A stretch of DNA of 64,000 bases from CAWEFA01 sp963851385 (GTDB lineage Bacteria > Bacteroidota > Bacteroidia > Bacteroidales > DTGW01). Shown here one piece after another: positions 8,696 through 18,743 of the stretch. The DNA is taken from NCBI GenBank assembly GCA_963851385.1, contig CAWKPE010000008.1, positions 14,795 through 78,794 of the forward strand, in the 5' to 3' direction. A model generated the notes under the pieces. That model did not search any database. It saw only the letters and a list, made by a program, of their open reading frames with translations, and was not told the origin of the DNA. A program made the position numbers and the translations under genes. Each line of letters opens with the position of its first letter. Position 1 is the first letter of the stretch.

Positions 8696-10304
8696 CTAAG
8701 CTCTTTTCTTAGCCTTCTCGACTTTCATCTCGTGAACATCGCATACTCTGCCTGATGGGTCTGTGTTCGTTTGCCATTTTGGAATCCATTTCAAAACCGA
8801 TTTTGCTGCAGATTCCTGGGGATAATGTTTTTCAAAAATAGCACGAAAATAAAATGCTTCTTTCGTAGCAGGTGTATTGTAAGGGAATCGTTCAGCAGCA
8901 GTTGCAAATTCTTTATCGGAGACCGTTTTATTACAATAATCTGTAATTCCGTCAATCCAGCTATAACCTACGCCATCACTGAATTGTTCTTTCTGTCTCC
9001 ACAATATTTCCGGAGGCAAATAGGGATCTTTCTTATCATCAAAAGCTGCTCTGAGAATATACTTTTCGGGTTTACCAATTGACCTGTCCGGTTGCTTGCT
9101 ATTACCTCTGATGTTCATTGCAACATCAAGGAAATACCTGTCGAGAAAAGGAACACGCACTTCCAATCCATGTGCCATAGTAGATTTATCGGCTCTTAAA
9201 CAATCCGCTGTGGATAACAGACTAACCCTTCTTATAGTTTCTTTCTGAAATTCTTCATCGGACGGTGCATTATGAAAGTACAAATATCCGCCAAAAATTT
9301 CATCAGCTCCTTCACCTGAAAGAACAACTTTAATACCCATATCACTAATATATTTAGAAAGGAAATACATAGGTGTTGAGGCACGAATGGTAGTTATATC
9401 ATAGGATTCAAGATGCCAGATAATTTTTTCTATTGCTTCGATTCCTTGTTCGACTGAAAAAAATACATTATGATGTTTAGTCCCGATAAAATCAGCAACT
9501 TTTTGTGCCGCTTTAATGTCGGGGACATCAGCATTTAATCCAACGGAAAAAGAATGCAATTCCTGTTTGGTTCCACGTAACAAGCGTTTGGTTATAGATG
9601 AAATCAGGCTTGAATCTAAACCTCCGGAAAGCAATACTCCTAAAGGAACATCACTCATAAGCCTTTTTCTTGTTGCTTCTGTCAAGAAAAATTGTAATTT
9701 TTTCAAATCAACTTCATCATTACAATTTTTATAATCATGATATTTAGGTTTATAATATTGAACCAATCCTGTCTCCCCACTATAATAATGTCCGGGAGGA
9801 AATGGCTTCGAACCAGGTGCACTGGTCAGAAATTGACTTTAATTCAGATGAAAAATATAAATTGCCTTCGTTGTCATGGCCATAGTAAAAAGGTTTGACA
9901 CCAATAGGGTCACGACCTGCCATGAATTTATCGCCATCAATAACAACAAATGCCCAGTCCCCATCGAGTTCGTTGCAGAAATCATAACCGTATTTCTCGT
10001 ACAAATGAACAATTACCTCACTATCGCAAGTTGTGTGAAAATTATGATCGGCTAGTTTTGTTTTGCGCAAATCCATATAATTATAAATTTCACCATTATG
10101 AACAACAAAAGCATTATCTGTTCCACGAATAGGCTGACGCCCAGTGCTAAGATCCATAATCGACAACCTTTCATGAGTCATGATATATCCGTTTGGAAAC
10201 TGGATGAATCCGCTTTCATCAGGCCCGCGATGACTCATTCTTTTCGAAAGCTTTTTTACTTTATCCAAGTCTTTCTTTCCAATAATTGCTAAAATACCGC
10301 ACAT
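8696..10304 (-). pseudogene. asnB: Asparagine synthase (glutamine-hydrolysing), one frameshift
   Basis: Makes asparagine from aspartate, glutamine and ATP. The N-terminal glutaminase domain starts MCGILAIIG, with Cys2 as nucleophile, and contains RMSHRGPDESG. The synthetase domain contains the PP-loop LLSGGLDSSL and SGEGADEIFGGY. The two halves are in different frames, joined near 9804-9805 where one extra g lies on the plus strand. Removing it gives about 535 residues with continuous homology (FEAFPPGHYYSG across the joint). A single-base sequence error is more likely than real decay. An Lrp/AsnC-type regulator is encoded divergently. Confidence 0.92.
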
Positions 10305-10539
10305 TGTTCAAAAATTTGATATTAATAATTTGTAAGTTTAAATGTTATTTTTTCGATAAATTGAAACCTTGTTTTAAGATTTGAAACGAAAAATATAGCA
10401 TAATCCCATGCAAAAGTAATAAAATGCAATACAATATTAAAATAAATTTACAGTTTTCAACAAATTTTTTAAATTTGATAATAATTTATAACTTACATTT
10501 GATTTTTAAGGAGTAAATAATTTAATAAAAGAATTAAAA

Positions 10540-11004
10540 ATGGATGACGATATTCTGATTGACAGTCTTGATAAAAAAATACTATCCATAATTCAAGGTA
10601 ATGCCAGGATTCCTTTTCTTGAAGTTGCCAGGGAATGCAATGTTTCAGGTGCAGCGATTCATCAAAGAGTCCAAAAATTAATTAAAACAGGTGTAATAAC
10701 AGGTTCCGAATTCATTATTGATCCTAAAAAAATAGGCTATCACACTTGTGCTTACATAGGAATTTATCTTGAAACGGCAGGTATGTTTAAAGATGTAGTG
10801 GAAGAATTAAAAAAAATTCCTGAGATTGTTCAATGTGATTATACTACTGGTAATTATTCTATTTTTATTAAAATTTATACTAGGGACAATCAGCATTTAA
10901 AGGAAATACTTGCTGACAAATTGCAATCAATTAAAGGCATATCGCGTACCGAAACATTTATTTGCCTTGAAGAAAATTTAAGCAGGCACCTTCCGGTGAA
11001 TTGA
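10540..11004 (+). CDS. Lrp/AsnC family transcriptional regulator
   Basis: 154 residues. N-terminal winged HTH (LDKKILSIIQGNARIPFLEVA, then VSGAAIHQRVQKL) followed by an RAM/AsnC ligand-binding domain (about 70-145). It is divergent from asnB with a 235-bp AT-rich spacer between them, so amino-acid-responsive control of asnB and of itself is plausible by analogy with AsnC/Lrp. I see no clear operator palindrome. The ispE gene follows after 10 bp on the same strand. Confidence 0.9.
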   Translation: MDDDILIDSLDKKILSIIQGNARIPFLEVARECNVSGAAIHQRVQKLIKTGVITGSEFIIDPKKIGYHTCAYIGIYLETAGMFKDVVEELKKIPEIVQCDYTTGNYSIFIKIYTRDNQHLKEILADKLQSIKGISRTETFICLEENLSRHLPVN

Positions 11005-11014
11005 AAGATATAAG

Positions 11015-11836
11015 ATGATCTCATTTCCCAATGCCAAAATAAACATTGGCCTCAATATTGTTCGAAAGCGTGACGATGGTTTTCATGATATTGAAACGGT
11101 TTTTTATCCCGTTAAGATTTGCGATATACTTGAAATTCTAGAAAATCCTTTAGGTAGTCGCATGCCATTGTTTCATAATACTGGTTTACTTATAGATGTA
11201 TCGCTCGACAGAAATCTGTGTGTTAAAGCTTATCACTTGCTTCAAAAAGATTACAAACTTCCCGAAATCTCAATCCATCTTCATAAAATTATTCCATTTG
11301 GTGCCGGTTTAGGTGGAGGATCAAGTGATGCTGTATTTACAATAAAATTACTAAACAAGCTTTTTTCCTTAGAATTGACAAATGATAAAATTCGTAATTA
11401 TGCCATAATGCTTGGAAGCGATTGTAGTTTTTTTATTGAAAGTATTCCGGTCTTTGCCAGTGGAAGAGGAGAAGTTATTCAATCGGTTGACCTTAATTTA
11501 ACCGGTTTATATATTTTAATTGTTAAGCCTCCTTTTGGCATTTCAACTATTGAAGCCTATTCCGAATTAATTCCTGAAATTCCTTATTACAATCTGATTG
11601 AGAGTATTAAACTACCTCTTGAAAAGTGGACTGATATTATAACAAACGATTTTGAAAAAAAATTATTTGTAAAATATCCTGAACTTTCCAGAATAAAAGA
11701 AAAACTTTATAAGGCAGGTGCTTTATATGCATCATTGTCTGGAAGTGGTTCCGCGCTTTATGGAATATTTAAAAACGAACCAGATATTGCTGACTTATTT
11801 CCTGGTAATTTTGTTTGGAGCGGAGTACTTGAATAA
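11015..11836 (+). CDS. ispE: 4-diphosphocytidyl-2-C-methyl-D-erythritol kinase
   Basis: GHMP kinase of the MEP isoprenoid pathway. Starts ISFPNAKINIGLNIV, with the substrate lysine in the NAKIN motif. The ATP-binding glycine-rich segment is IPFGAGLGGGSSDAVF at about residues 91-106. The C-terminal LSGSGSALYGIF is the third GHMP motif. The length of 273 residues is normal. It likely shares a transcript with the Lrp-type gene. Confidence 0.95.
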   Translation: MISFPNAKINIGLNIVRKRDDGFHDIETVFYPVKICDILEILENPLGSRMPLFHNTGLLIDVSLDRNLCVKAYHLLQKDYKLPEISIHLHKIIPFGAGLGGGSSDAVFTIKLLNKLFSLELTNDKIRNYAIMLGSDCSFFIESIPVFASGRGEVIQSVDLNLTGLYILIVKPPFGISTIEAYSELIPEIPYYNLIESIKLPLEKWTDIITNDFEKKLFVKYPELSRIKEKLYKAGALYASLSGSGSALYGIFKNEPDIADLFPGNFVWSGVLE

Positions 11837-11888
11837 TCTGAAGATGTGAAAATCTGCAAATACAAAGATTGACTTATGCTCCTATTTT

Positions 11889-13274
11889 CTATATTAATCT
11901 TTTAATTTCATCTATTATCTTTCCGGCTAATTGTCTTGCTTTTTCCTCAGTTCTGCTTTCAGCATAAATCCTTATTATAGGTTCTGTATTAGATTTACGT
12001 AAATGCACCCATTCTTTTTCAAAGTCAATACGTATACCGTCAGCATTATTTATTTTGTCATTGTTGTGACGGTTTTTCATCGCTTCAAGAATTTTATCAA
12101 CATTGATACCTGGAGTAAGTTCTATTTTATTTTTAGAAATAAAATACGATGGATATTTGGCTCGTAATTGGGAACATTTCAATTTTGATTTAGCGAGATG
12201 GGTAAGGAATAATGCAATGCCAACCAATGCATCACGACCGTAATGAAGTTCAGGAAAAATTACTCCGCCATTCCCTTCACCACCGATAACTGCATTCACC
12301 TGTTTCATTATAGAAACTACATTCACTTCGCCGACTGCCGAGGCTGTATATTTTCCACCATAAGTTTCGGTAACATCACATAGCGCCCTTGTTGAAGACA
12401 GGTTAGATACTGTGTTGCCGGGTTTATTTAAGAGCACGTAGTCGGCGACTGCAACCAAAGTATATTCTTCTCCAAACATTAAACCATCTTCACAAATAAT
12501 CGCAAGCCGGTCGACATCAGGATCAACAACGAAACCCAGATCGGCCTTTTTATCTTTCACAACTTTAGATATTTCTATCAGATATTCAGGTAATGGTTCA
12601 GGATTATGCGGGAACTCACCGTTAGGGGTACAGTACAATTCAATTATTTCTTTTACTCCTAGTTTCTTTAATAAGACAGGCAGAATTTTGCCACCGACTG
12701 AATTAACACAATCAATAGCAACTTTTAATTTTGCATCTTTTATTGCTTTAATATCAACCAATGGTAATGCCAGTATTTTGTCAATATGAATTAAATCAAA
12801 ATCTTCTTTAACCGTAATTTTACCAAGCTTATCAACTTCGGTAAACTGATAAAAATCAGCCTCAGCCATTTTTAATATTTGCTTTCCATCACTATCTGAT
12901 AGAAATTCGCCCATGTTATTAAGAAGTTTTAGTGCATTCCATTGTTTTGGATTGTGGCTTGCAGTAAGAATTATTCCGCCATCGGCATGGACTTCAGTTA
13001 CCGCGATTTCAATTGTTGGTGTAGTAGCCAAACCAGCATTAATAACATTAATTCCTAAACCCATAAGAGTTCCGCATACCAGATGTTCAGTCATTGGTCC
13101 TGATATTCGTGCATCACGTCCAACAACTATAGAACACTTTTCATTTTTAGAATTGTTCTGTATCCATATACCAAATGCGGCTGTGAATTTTACAATATCT
13201 AATGGTGTAAGATTTTCTCCTGGCTTACCACCAATTGTACCGCGAATTCCGGAAATAGATTTAATTAGGGTCAT
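11889..13274 (-). CDS. glmM: Phosphoglucosamine mutase (phosphohexomutase family)
   Basis: Interconverts glucosamine-6-P and glucosamine-1-P for peptidoglycan and LPS synthesis. 461 residues. Phosphoserine loop LTASHNPKQWNALK; metal site DPDVDRLAI; sugar-binding GEGNGGVIF; phosphate-binding RKSNTEPIIRIY at the C-terminus. In Bacteroidota this family is usually annotated GlmM, but phosphomannomutase activity cannot be excluded from sequence alone. It stands alone on the minus strand, convergent with ispE. Confidence 0.9.
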   Translation of the reverse strand: MTLIKSISGIRGTIGGKPGENLTPLDIVKFTAAFGIWIQNNSKNEKCSIVVGRDARISGPMTEHLVCGTLMGLGINVINAGLATTPTIEIAVTEVHADGGIILTASHNPKQWNALKLLNNMGEFLSDSDGKQILKMAEADFYQFTEVDKLGKITVKEDFDLIHIDKILALPLVDIKAIKDAKLKVAIDCVNSVGGKILPVLLKKLGVKEIIELYCTPNGEFPHNPEPLPEYLIEISKVVKDKKADLGFVVDPDVDRLAIICEDGLMFGEEYTLVAVADYVLLNKPGNTVSNLSSTRALCDVTETYGGKYTASAVGEVNVVSIMKQVNAVIGGEGNGGVIFPELHYGRDALVGIALFLTHLAKSKLKCSQLRAKYPSYFISKNKIELTPGINVDKILEAMKNRHNNDKINNADGIRIDFEKEWVHLRKSNTEPIIRIYAESRTEEKARQLAGKIIDEIKRLI

Positions 13275-13380
13275 AGGTTATTTATATTTTGACTATTAAA
13301 ACGTAAATTTAGTTAATTTAGTTAATCGAGATTAGGCTATATATTATTCGGAGGTGCTGAATAAATTCTAATCTCATTAT

Positions 13381-13470
13381 TTGTTCTCGCAAAGGTCGCA
13401 CAGATAAAAAAGCAAAGAGCGCAAAATACACATTGAAATAACTTAGCGTTCTTGGCGTGAAATATTAATG
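13381..13470. repeat. CGCAAAG-type inverted intergenic repeat, copy 1
   Basis: Contains GCAAAG-type words on the left (TCGCAAAGGTCGCACAG, AGCAAAGAGCGCAAA) and the opposite orientation on the right (TTAGCGTTCTTGGCGTGAAAT). The same layout occurs at 25.67-25.79 kb and 31.69-31.79 kb. The surrounding 13300-13560 contains no gene I can support. Confidence 0.65.
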
Positions 13471-13587
13471 CATTAATATTAGCAATTTTTGTAAAATATA
13501 AATTCCATAATAGACGGTAAATAATAAATAATTAAAAAACAAAGCACTATTGTTTTCTTATTAAATTTGCAACCTAAATTCGATAAA

Positions 13588-14793
13588 ATGGCTTTCAATA
13601 AGAAATACAATAAAAAACGTACAGATCAAGCAGGAACAGGAAGATTTGAGCGGAAAGGTCCGAAAAAAGATTCAGGTTACAATACTGGTAGAACTGGCAA
13701 GATTAACAAGAAAAAAATATTCCGTAAGGACGAAAAAAGAGAAGGACCTTATAAGACCTATTCTAAGCAACGAAATGTGGAATATGATAAAGACTCAGCT
13801 CGTACTGGAAAAAAAGAACCATTTACCAGTGAAGGCACGGCAAAAAAATATGATAGATTTTCTTCAGACAATAAAAGGTCTTATACACCCGGAAGCAGAA
13901 ATCGAAGTGAAGAAGTTGGCAAGGATAAATTCCGGACAGGGAGTGATAAACCTTATGACAGAAGAAACACAGAAGGCAGGTACAATAGATTTACTGACTA
14001 TGACAGGAGAGAAAGAAGAAATTCCGGATACAAAAAACGAGAAATATCTATTCCGGCAAGACCTAAACATGATAATGACAAAATCCGGTTAAACAGGTAT
14101 ATTTCAACAAGTGGAATTTGTTCAAGGCGCGAAGCAGATGACTTGATTTCGGCCGGCCTCATCACAGTAAATGGAAAACTTGTAAATGAATTGGGTTCAA
14201 AAGTATCTATGAATGATGAGGTAAGATATAACGGTGAACTTATTAAAAAGGAACGTAATGTTTATATTTTGCTAAACAAACCTAAAGAATATGTTACAAC
14301 GCTTAAAGATCCTTATGCCAAACATACAGTATTGGATTTGATTAAAGGAGCTTGCAAAGAACGTGTTTTTCCAGTTGGTCGGCTCGATCGAAATACCACG
14401 GGTGTTTTATTGTTGACCAACGATGGGGAATTGACAAAAAAACTTACTCATCCGAGTTTCAATAAGAAAAAAATATATCATGTTTTTCTGGATAAGAATT
14501 TGAAAACATCTGATTTGGAAACCATATCAAATGGAATCGATTTGGATGATGGATTTATAAAAGTTGACGATATTAGTTTTGTTGATGCAGATGACAAAAA
14601 GCAGGTTGGTATAGAAATACATTCAGGCCGTAACCACATAGTTCGTCGCATTTTTGAACATTTGGATTATCGTGTAATCAGACTGGATAGAGTTTATTTT
14701 GCCGGATTGACAAAAAAAGGCTTGCAACGAGGTCATTGGAGATTTCTGACAGATCAGGAAATAGGTATGCTTAAGATGGGGAGTTATAAATAA
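13588..14793 (+). CDS. Pseudouridine synthase (RsuA/RluB type) with long basic N-terminal extension
   Basis: Residues about 1-160 are low-complexity, rich in K, R, G, S, D and Y, and probably disordered RNA-binding sequence. Then comes an S4 domain (IRLNRYISTSGICSRREAD) and the synthase domain with the catalytic aspartate in FPVGRLDRNTTGVLLLTNDG, ending with RNHIVRRIFEH. It probably modifies 23S rRNA like RluB. I chose the ATG at 13588; a TTG 21 bp upstream overlaps a likely promoter box (TAAATTTG at 13562-13569). Confidence 0.9.
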   Translation: MAFNKKYNKKRTDQAGTGRFERKGPKKDSGYNTGRTGKINKKKIFRKDEKREGPYKTYSKQRNVEYDKDSARTGKKEPFTSEGTAKKYDRFSSDNKRSYTPGSRNRSEEVGKDKFRTGSDKPYDRRNTEGRYNRFTDYDRRERRNSGYKKREISIPARPKHDNDKIRLNRYISTSGICSRREADDLISAGLITVNGKLVNELGSKVSMNDEVRYNGELIKKERNVYILLNKPKEYVTTLKDPYAKHTVLDLIKGACKERVFPVGRLDRNTTGVLLLTNDGELTKKLTHPSFNKKKIYHVFLDKNLKTSDLETISNGIDLDDGFIKVDDISFVDADDKKQVGIEIHSGRNHIVRRIFEHLDYRVIRLDRVYFAGLTKKGLQRGHWRFLTDQEIGMLKMGSYK

Positions 14794-14885
14794 TCATCTT
14801 TCAGTTGTTACAATTTTTAACAATTCTTTACATAATCATATAATTTTGTTCATCTTCAACCGTTCAAATAATATTGCAATAAAAA

Positions 14886-15704
14886 ATGAAAAACAACAAA
14901 TTAGTTCAGTTTTTACTAAGTAAAGAATTCAGGACGCAAGTCAAATATGCTTTGGCGATATTTTTCGGCATAATACTATTTGCCAGTATATGTATAAAAA
15001 TTTTTACGAAACATAACATTACGCATCCTGTGCCAAATTTCAAAGGGCTATCAATATCGCAGGCAAAGGAATTAGCCGATGATAATAATTTACGCATTCA
15101 GATAATGGATTCTGTTTACAATCAGTTTCACAAGCGAGGCACTGTTGTTGATCAGGAACCTAAAGAAGGAACACAGGTAAAGAGAAACAGACGCATATTT
15201 CTTGTCATGAATGCCATGAATCCTGAAAAAGTAATGATGCCTAATGTAGTCGGAGTTTCGTTGCGACAAGCCATAGCATTACTTGAATCAAATGGACTTG
15301 TTGCGGGTCACTTACGTTATGTTCCGGATATAGCAACCAATAACGTTCTCAATCAGCGATACAAAGGAATAGAAATTTCTCCGGGTTCAGAAATTATCAA
15401 GGGTTCTCACATTGACCTGGTACTGGGTAAATCTAATTACAACGAAGCAGCTGAAATGCCAAATCTGGTTGGACTTAACTTACGTGAAGCTGAAAAACAA
15501 ATTGCTCAGGCAAATCTTAATTTAGGAGCAACAATTTATGATAACAGTGTTCAAAATTCAGATGATTCACTAAATGCTATTATTTACAAACAAAAGCCGG
15601 AACCAAACAACAGACAATTTGCGGCAATGGGTTCAATTGTTGACATCTGGCTTAGTGTCGATGCTGAAAAAACTAAAACCAATTCTACTGAAAAGGATGA
15701 ATAA
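14886..15704 (+). CDS. PASTA-domain membrane protein
   Basis: 272 residues. One N-terminal membrane helix (about 19-41) is followed by three PASTA repeats, each opening with a proline-valine motif (HPVPNFKGLS, MMPNVVGVSL, EMPNLVGLNL). The C-terminal domain would lie in the periplasm. PASTA modules bind peptidoglycan fragments in serine/threonine kinases and PBPs; no kinase domain is attached. Its end overlaps the next gene by 8 bp, so they are translationally coupled. Confidence 0.88.
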   Translation: MKNNKLVQFLLSKEFRTQVKYALAIFFGIILFASICIKIFTKHNITHPVPNFKGLSISQAKELADDNNLRIQIMDSVYNQFHKRGTVVDQEPKEGTQVKRNRRIFLVMNAMNPEKVMMPNVVGVSLRQAIALLESNGLVAGHLRYVPDIATNNVLNQRYKGIEISPGSEIIKGSHIDLVLGKSNYNEAAEMPNLVGLNLREAEKQIAQANLNLGATIYDNSVQNSDDSLNAIIYKQKPEPNNRQFAAMGSIVDIWLSVDAEKTKTNSTEKDE

Positions 15705-17637
15705 AATTAAGCGCTATATTCTTTTTATTTTACTGGCATTACAATTTAATATTTTTGGCCAGGAAGTGCTAAAACCTTTGATTTATAATCCTGCCTATAA
15801 TAAAACTAATAAAAATCAAGCAGCACATATTTTAAAATCAAACAGGCTAAAATCAACAGGACTTTCATTACCTTTTTTTGATGATTTCTCTTATGATTTT
15901 GCTGATACAGTAATTTATCCTGATGCTAATCTTTGGGATGATTCAGATGTATATATTAATTCTTCATTTTGTAAAGACCCAATTACAATTGGTGTAGCAA
16001 CATTTGATGCATTGGACAAAAATGGGATACTTTATCCACAGGCTCTGACAAATAGTAGTTTTATTGCAGATAAACTTACTTCAAAACCTATATTACTTGG
16101 TTCATATCAACCAAAAGACAGCGTTTATCTGAGTTTTTATTATCAACCGGGTGGATTAGGCGATCCTCCTGATACTAATGATTCATTAATGCTCCTGTTT
16201 CTTAAACCTTTGCAGAAAAATTGGGACACAATCTGGTGGGCTCTGGGTGGTCCCGTCATGCCATTTCAAAGGGTTACGATTCCTCTAACAGATACTGCGT
16301 ATTTCCATGACGGTTTTCAATTCAGGTTTCTAAATTATGCAAGCATAAGTTTTGATAGCGATGTTCCTGGCAGAAACGGCAATGGTGACATTTGGAATCT
16401 GGATTATGTACAACTTGGCAGTGGAAGAAGTATGGCAGATACTGTTCTGCAGGATTTGGCAATCATAAATCCTCTCTATTCACCTTTAAGAGACTTTGAA
16501 TCTATGCCCTGGAGTCATTTCCAACTGCAAAATGTATACTCAAGAGAAATGGCTGGTGGGTTCAATTTGTACGTTAGAAATAATGATACAACAGAACGAA
16601 ATACTGAAAGAAGTTACTTATGTAAGGACTTATATGAAAACACATCTTATGTACTTTTTCCTCCTGAAGCCGTTCAGGCAAAACCTGGGGAAATTGTTGT
16701 GTTTAATGATACTATTCAGGAACCACTAGTTTCAAATAGTTCACATTATGCAAAATTTAAAATTACTGCTATATTAAAAAATACTAGTCCGTTTGATCCG
16801 AAATCGAATGATACAGTTGTTTACTACCAGAATTTTGAAAATTATTATTCTTACGATGACGGAACTGCTGAATTTGGTTATGGAATTGAAGGAGTAGGAA
16901 CTGGTAATGCAATGGTTGCATATAAATTTCCGGGATATATGAGGGATTCGCTTCAGGCAGTGGATATTTTCTTTAATCGTTCTTATAAAAATGATAATTA
17001 TGCCCGATTTTATCTGACTGTTTGGGACAGTAAAAATGGGTATCCGGATCAAATTCTATATAAAAAAGACAGCGTGTATGGAATTGCATATAAACCGGAT
17101 ACTTTATTAAATGGATTAAATACGTTTAAGAGATATTACCTGGATACGGCAATTGTAATTCCTGATACTTTTTTTGTAGGGTGGACCCAAACAAAGGAAG
17201 TTTTTATGAATGTCGGATTTGATATGAATAAAAATGTTGGCTATGATGTAAAGGATAATTCAAGAAACAGAATTTATTATTCACTGGGTAATCCTGGAGA
17301 TTGGACAACTACAACACTATCCGGAGCTTTAATGATTCGCCCTGTATTAGGTAATTATAAAGATGCTGGAGTTTCTGTAAGAAATTTGGTAACAGGAAAG
17401 CTTGAAATCTATCCTAATCCTGCTATTGACAGGTTGAATATAAAGATGTCTGATAATTCTGATTATTCGAAGACTATTGCCAATATCTTTGATTTAACAG
17501 GTAAAATGGTTCTTAGCCGTACTCTTTATGGTCAAAGTCTAGATATTAGTGCGCTCAAACCAGGAATATACTTGTTACGTTTGCAAAGCAATACCGGCAC
17601 TATTTATAATGGTAAAGTGGTTATCAGTCCAAGATAA
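15697..17637 (+). CDS. Secreted protein with type IX secretion C-terminal sorting domain
   Basis: About 646 residues. Signal peptide at the N-terminus (KIKRYILFILLALQFNIFGQ). The C-terminal 75 residues form a T9SS type A domain: LEIYPNPAIDRLNI, then IFDLTGKMVLSR and LKPGIYLLRL. The central part has no domain I recognise; it is rich in aromatic residues and looks beta-rich. An earlier in-frame start at 15574 would lie inside the PASTA gene and lacks a signal peptide, so 15697 is preferred. Expected location: outer surface or medium. Confidence 0.88.
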   Translation: MNKIKRYILFILLALQFNIFGQEVLKPLIYNPAYNKTNKNQAAHILKSNRLKSTGLSLPFFDDFSYDFADTVIYPDANLWDDSDVYINSSFCKDPITIGVATFDALDKNGILYPQALTNSSFIADKLTSKPILLGSYQPKDSVYLSFYYQPGGLGDPPDTNDSLMLLFLKPLQKNWDTIWWALGGPVMPFQRVTIPLTDTAYFHDGFQFRFLNYASISFDSDVPGRNGNGDIWNLDYVQLGSGRSMADTVLQDLAIINPLYSPLRDFESMPWSHFQLQNVYSREMAGGFNLYVRNNDTTERNTERSYLCKDLYENTSYVLFPPEAVQAKPGEIVVFNDTIQEPLVSNSSHYAKFKITAILKNTSPFDPKSNDTVVYYQNFENYYSYDDGTAEFGYGIEGVGTGNAMVAYKFPGYMRDSLQAVDIFFNRSYKNDNYARFYLTVWDSKNGYPDQILYKKDSVYGIAYKPDTLLNGLNTFKRYYLDTAIVIPDTFFVGWTQTKEVFMNVGFDMNKNVGYDVKDNSRNRIYYSLGNPGDWTTTTLSGALMIRPVLGNYKDAGVSVRNLVTGKLEIYPNPAIDRLNIKMSDNSDYSKTIANIFDLTGKMVLSRTLYGQSLDISALKPGIYLLRLQSNTGTIYNGKVVISPR

Positions 17638-17648
17638 GTTAATTATTA

Positions 17649-18680
17649 ATGAAAGAAGAAGACATCAATGAGCAGGTTGACCTTTATGAACATTTCCGTT
17701 TTATTGCAGATAAGGGACAAAGCCAGGTAAGAATTGATAAATTTCTTCACAACCGAATTGAAAACGCTTCAAGAACAAAAATCCAATACGCGGCAGAAGC
17801 CGGGAATATTCTTGTAAACGACAAACCTGTTAAATCGAATTATAAAGTTAAACCTGGCGATGTTATTTCTGTAGTACTTGCATTTCCTCCACGCGATGAA
17901 GAAATTATTCCTGAAGATATTCCTTTAAATATTATTTTCGAAGATGATGAAATTGTTGTCGTAAACAAGGATGCAGGAATGGTTGTGCATCCTGCTTATG
18001 GAAATTTTACAGGCACTCTGGTTAATGCATTATATTGGCGTTACAAGGATTTACCTCTGTTTCAAAGCGGCGACATGCGCCCTGGTTTGGTTCACCGGAT
18101 TGATAAAAATACTTCAGGTATCATTATAATTGCTAAAAATGAACAGGCATTAAACAGACTGGCAAAACAGTTTTTTTATCATACTATCGACAGACACTAT
18201 GTCGCGCTTGTATGGGGTAATCTGAAAGATGATGAAGGAACTATTTCGGGGAATATAGGCAGGAGCATTCGTGATCGAAAAATTATGTCTGTGTATGAAG
18301 ATGGCTCTCAGGGAAAAACTGCCATCACTCATTATAAAGTGATCGAAAGGCTGGGATATGTAAACCTTATTGATTGCAAACTTGAGACCGGTCGCACCCA
18401 CCAGATAAGAGCACATTTGAAACATATAGGTCATCCGTTATTCAACGATCCTGAATATGGTGGTGACAAAATAATTAAGGGTACCACTTTCAGTAAATAC
18501 AAACAGTTTGTTGAAAATTGTTTTACAATATTACCACGACAGGCTTTACATGCCAAATCAATTGCTTTTGATCATCCGACAACTAAGAAACGACTGTCAT
18601 TCGATTCTGAACTTCCTTTGGATATGCAACAGGTAATTGAAAAATGGAGGAATTATATTGTTGGCAGGGAAAATGGATGA
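17649..18680 (+). CDS. RluA/RluD family pseudouridine synthase
   Basis: 343 residues. S4 domain (RIDKFLHNRIENASRTKIQ) at about 25-85, then the catalytic domain with the active-site aspartate in PGLVHRIDKNTSGIIIIAK and the conserved GRTHQIRAHLKHIGHPL. It is most like RluD, which modifies helix 69 of 23S rRNA. It follows the T9SS protein gene by 11 bp and precedes ddl. Confidence 0.94.
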   Translation: MKEEDINEQVDLYEHFRFIADKGQSQVRIDKFLHNRIENASRTKIQYAAEAGNILVNDKPVKSNYKVKPGDVISVVLAFPPRDEEIIPEDIPLNIIFEDDEIVVVNKDAGMVVHPAYGNFTGTLVNALYWRYKDLPLFQSGDMRPGLVHRIDKNTSGIIIIAKNEQALNRLAKQFFYHTIDRHYVALVWGNLKDDEGTISGNIGRSIRDRKIMSVYEDGSQGKTAITHYKVIERLGYVNLIDCKLETGRTHQIRAHLKHIGHPLFNDPEYGGDKIIKGTTFSKYKQFVENCFTILPRQALHAKSIAFDHPTTKKRLSFDSELPLDMQQVIEKWRNYIVGRENG

Positions 18681-18708
18681 TAAATTACAGACATTTTCAT
18701 TCATTCAT

Positions 18709-18716
18709 TATCTTTA
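18709..18716 (+). promoter_or_regulatory. Candidate -7 promoter box for ddl
   Basis: TATCTTTA is one mismatch from the Bacteroidota consensus TAnnTTTG and lies 27 bp before the ddl start codon. No clear -33 element was found. Confidence 0.35.
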
Positions 18717-18743
18717 CAAAGACATAAACAAAATAGTTTTAGT

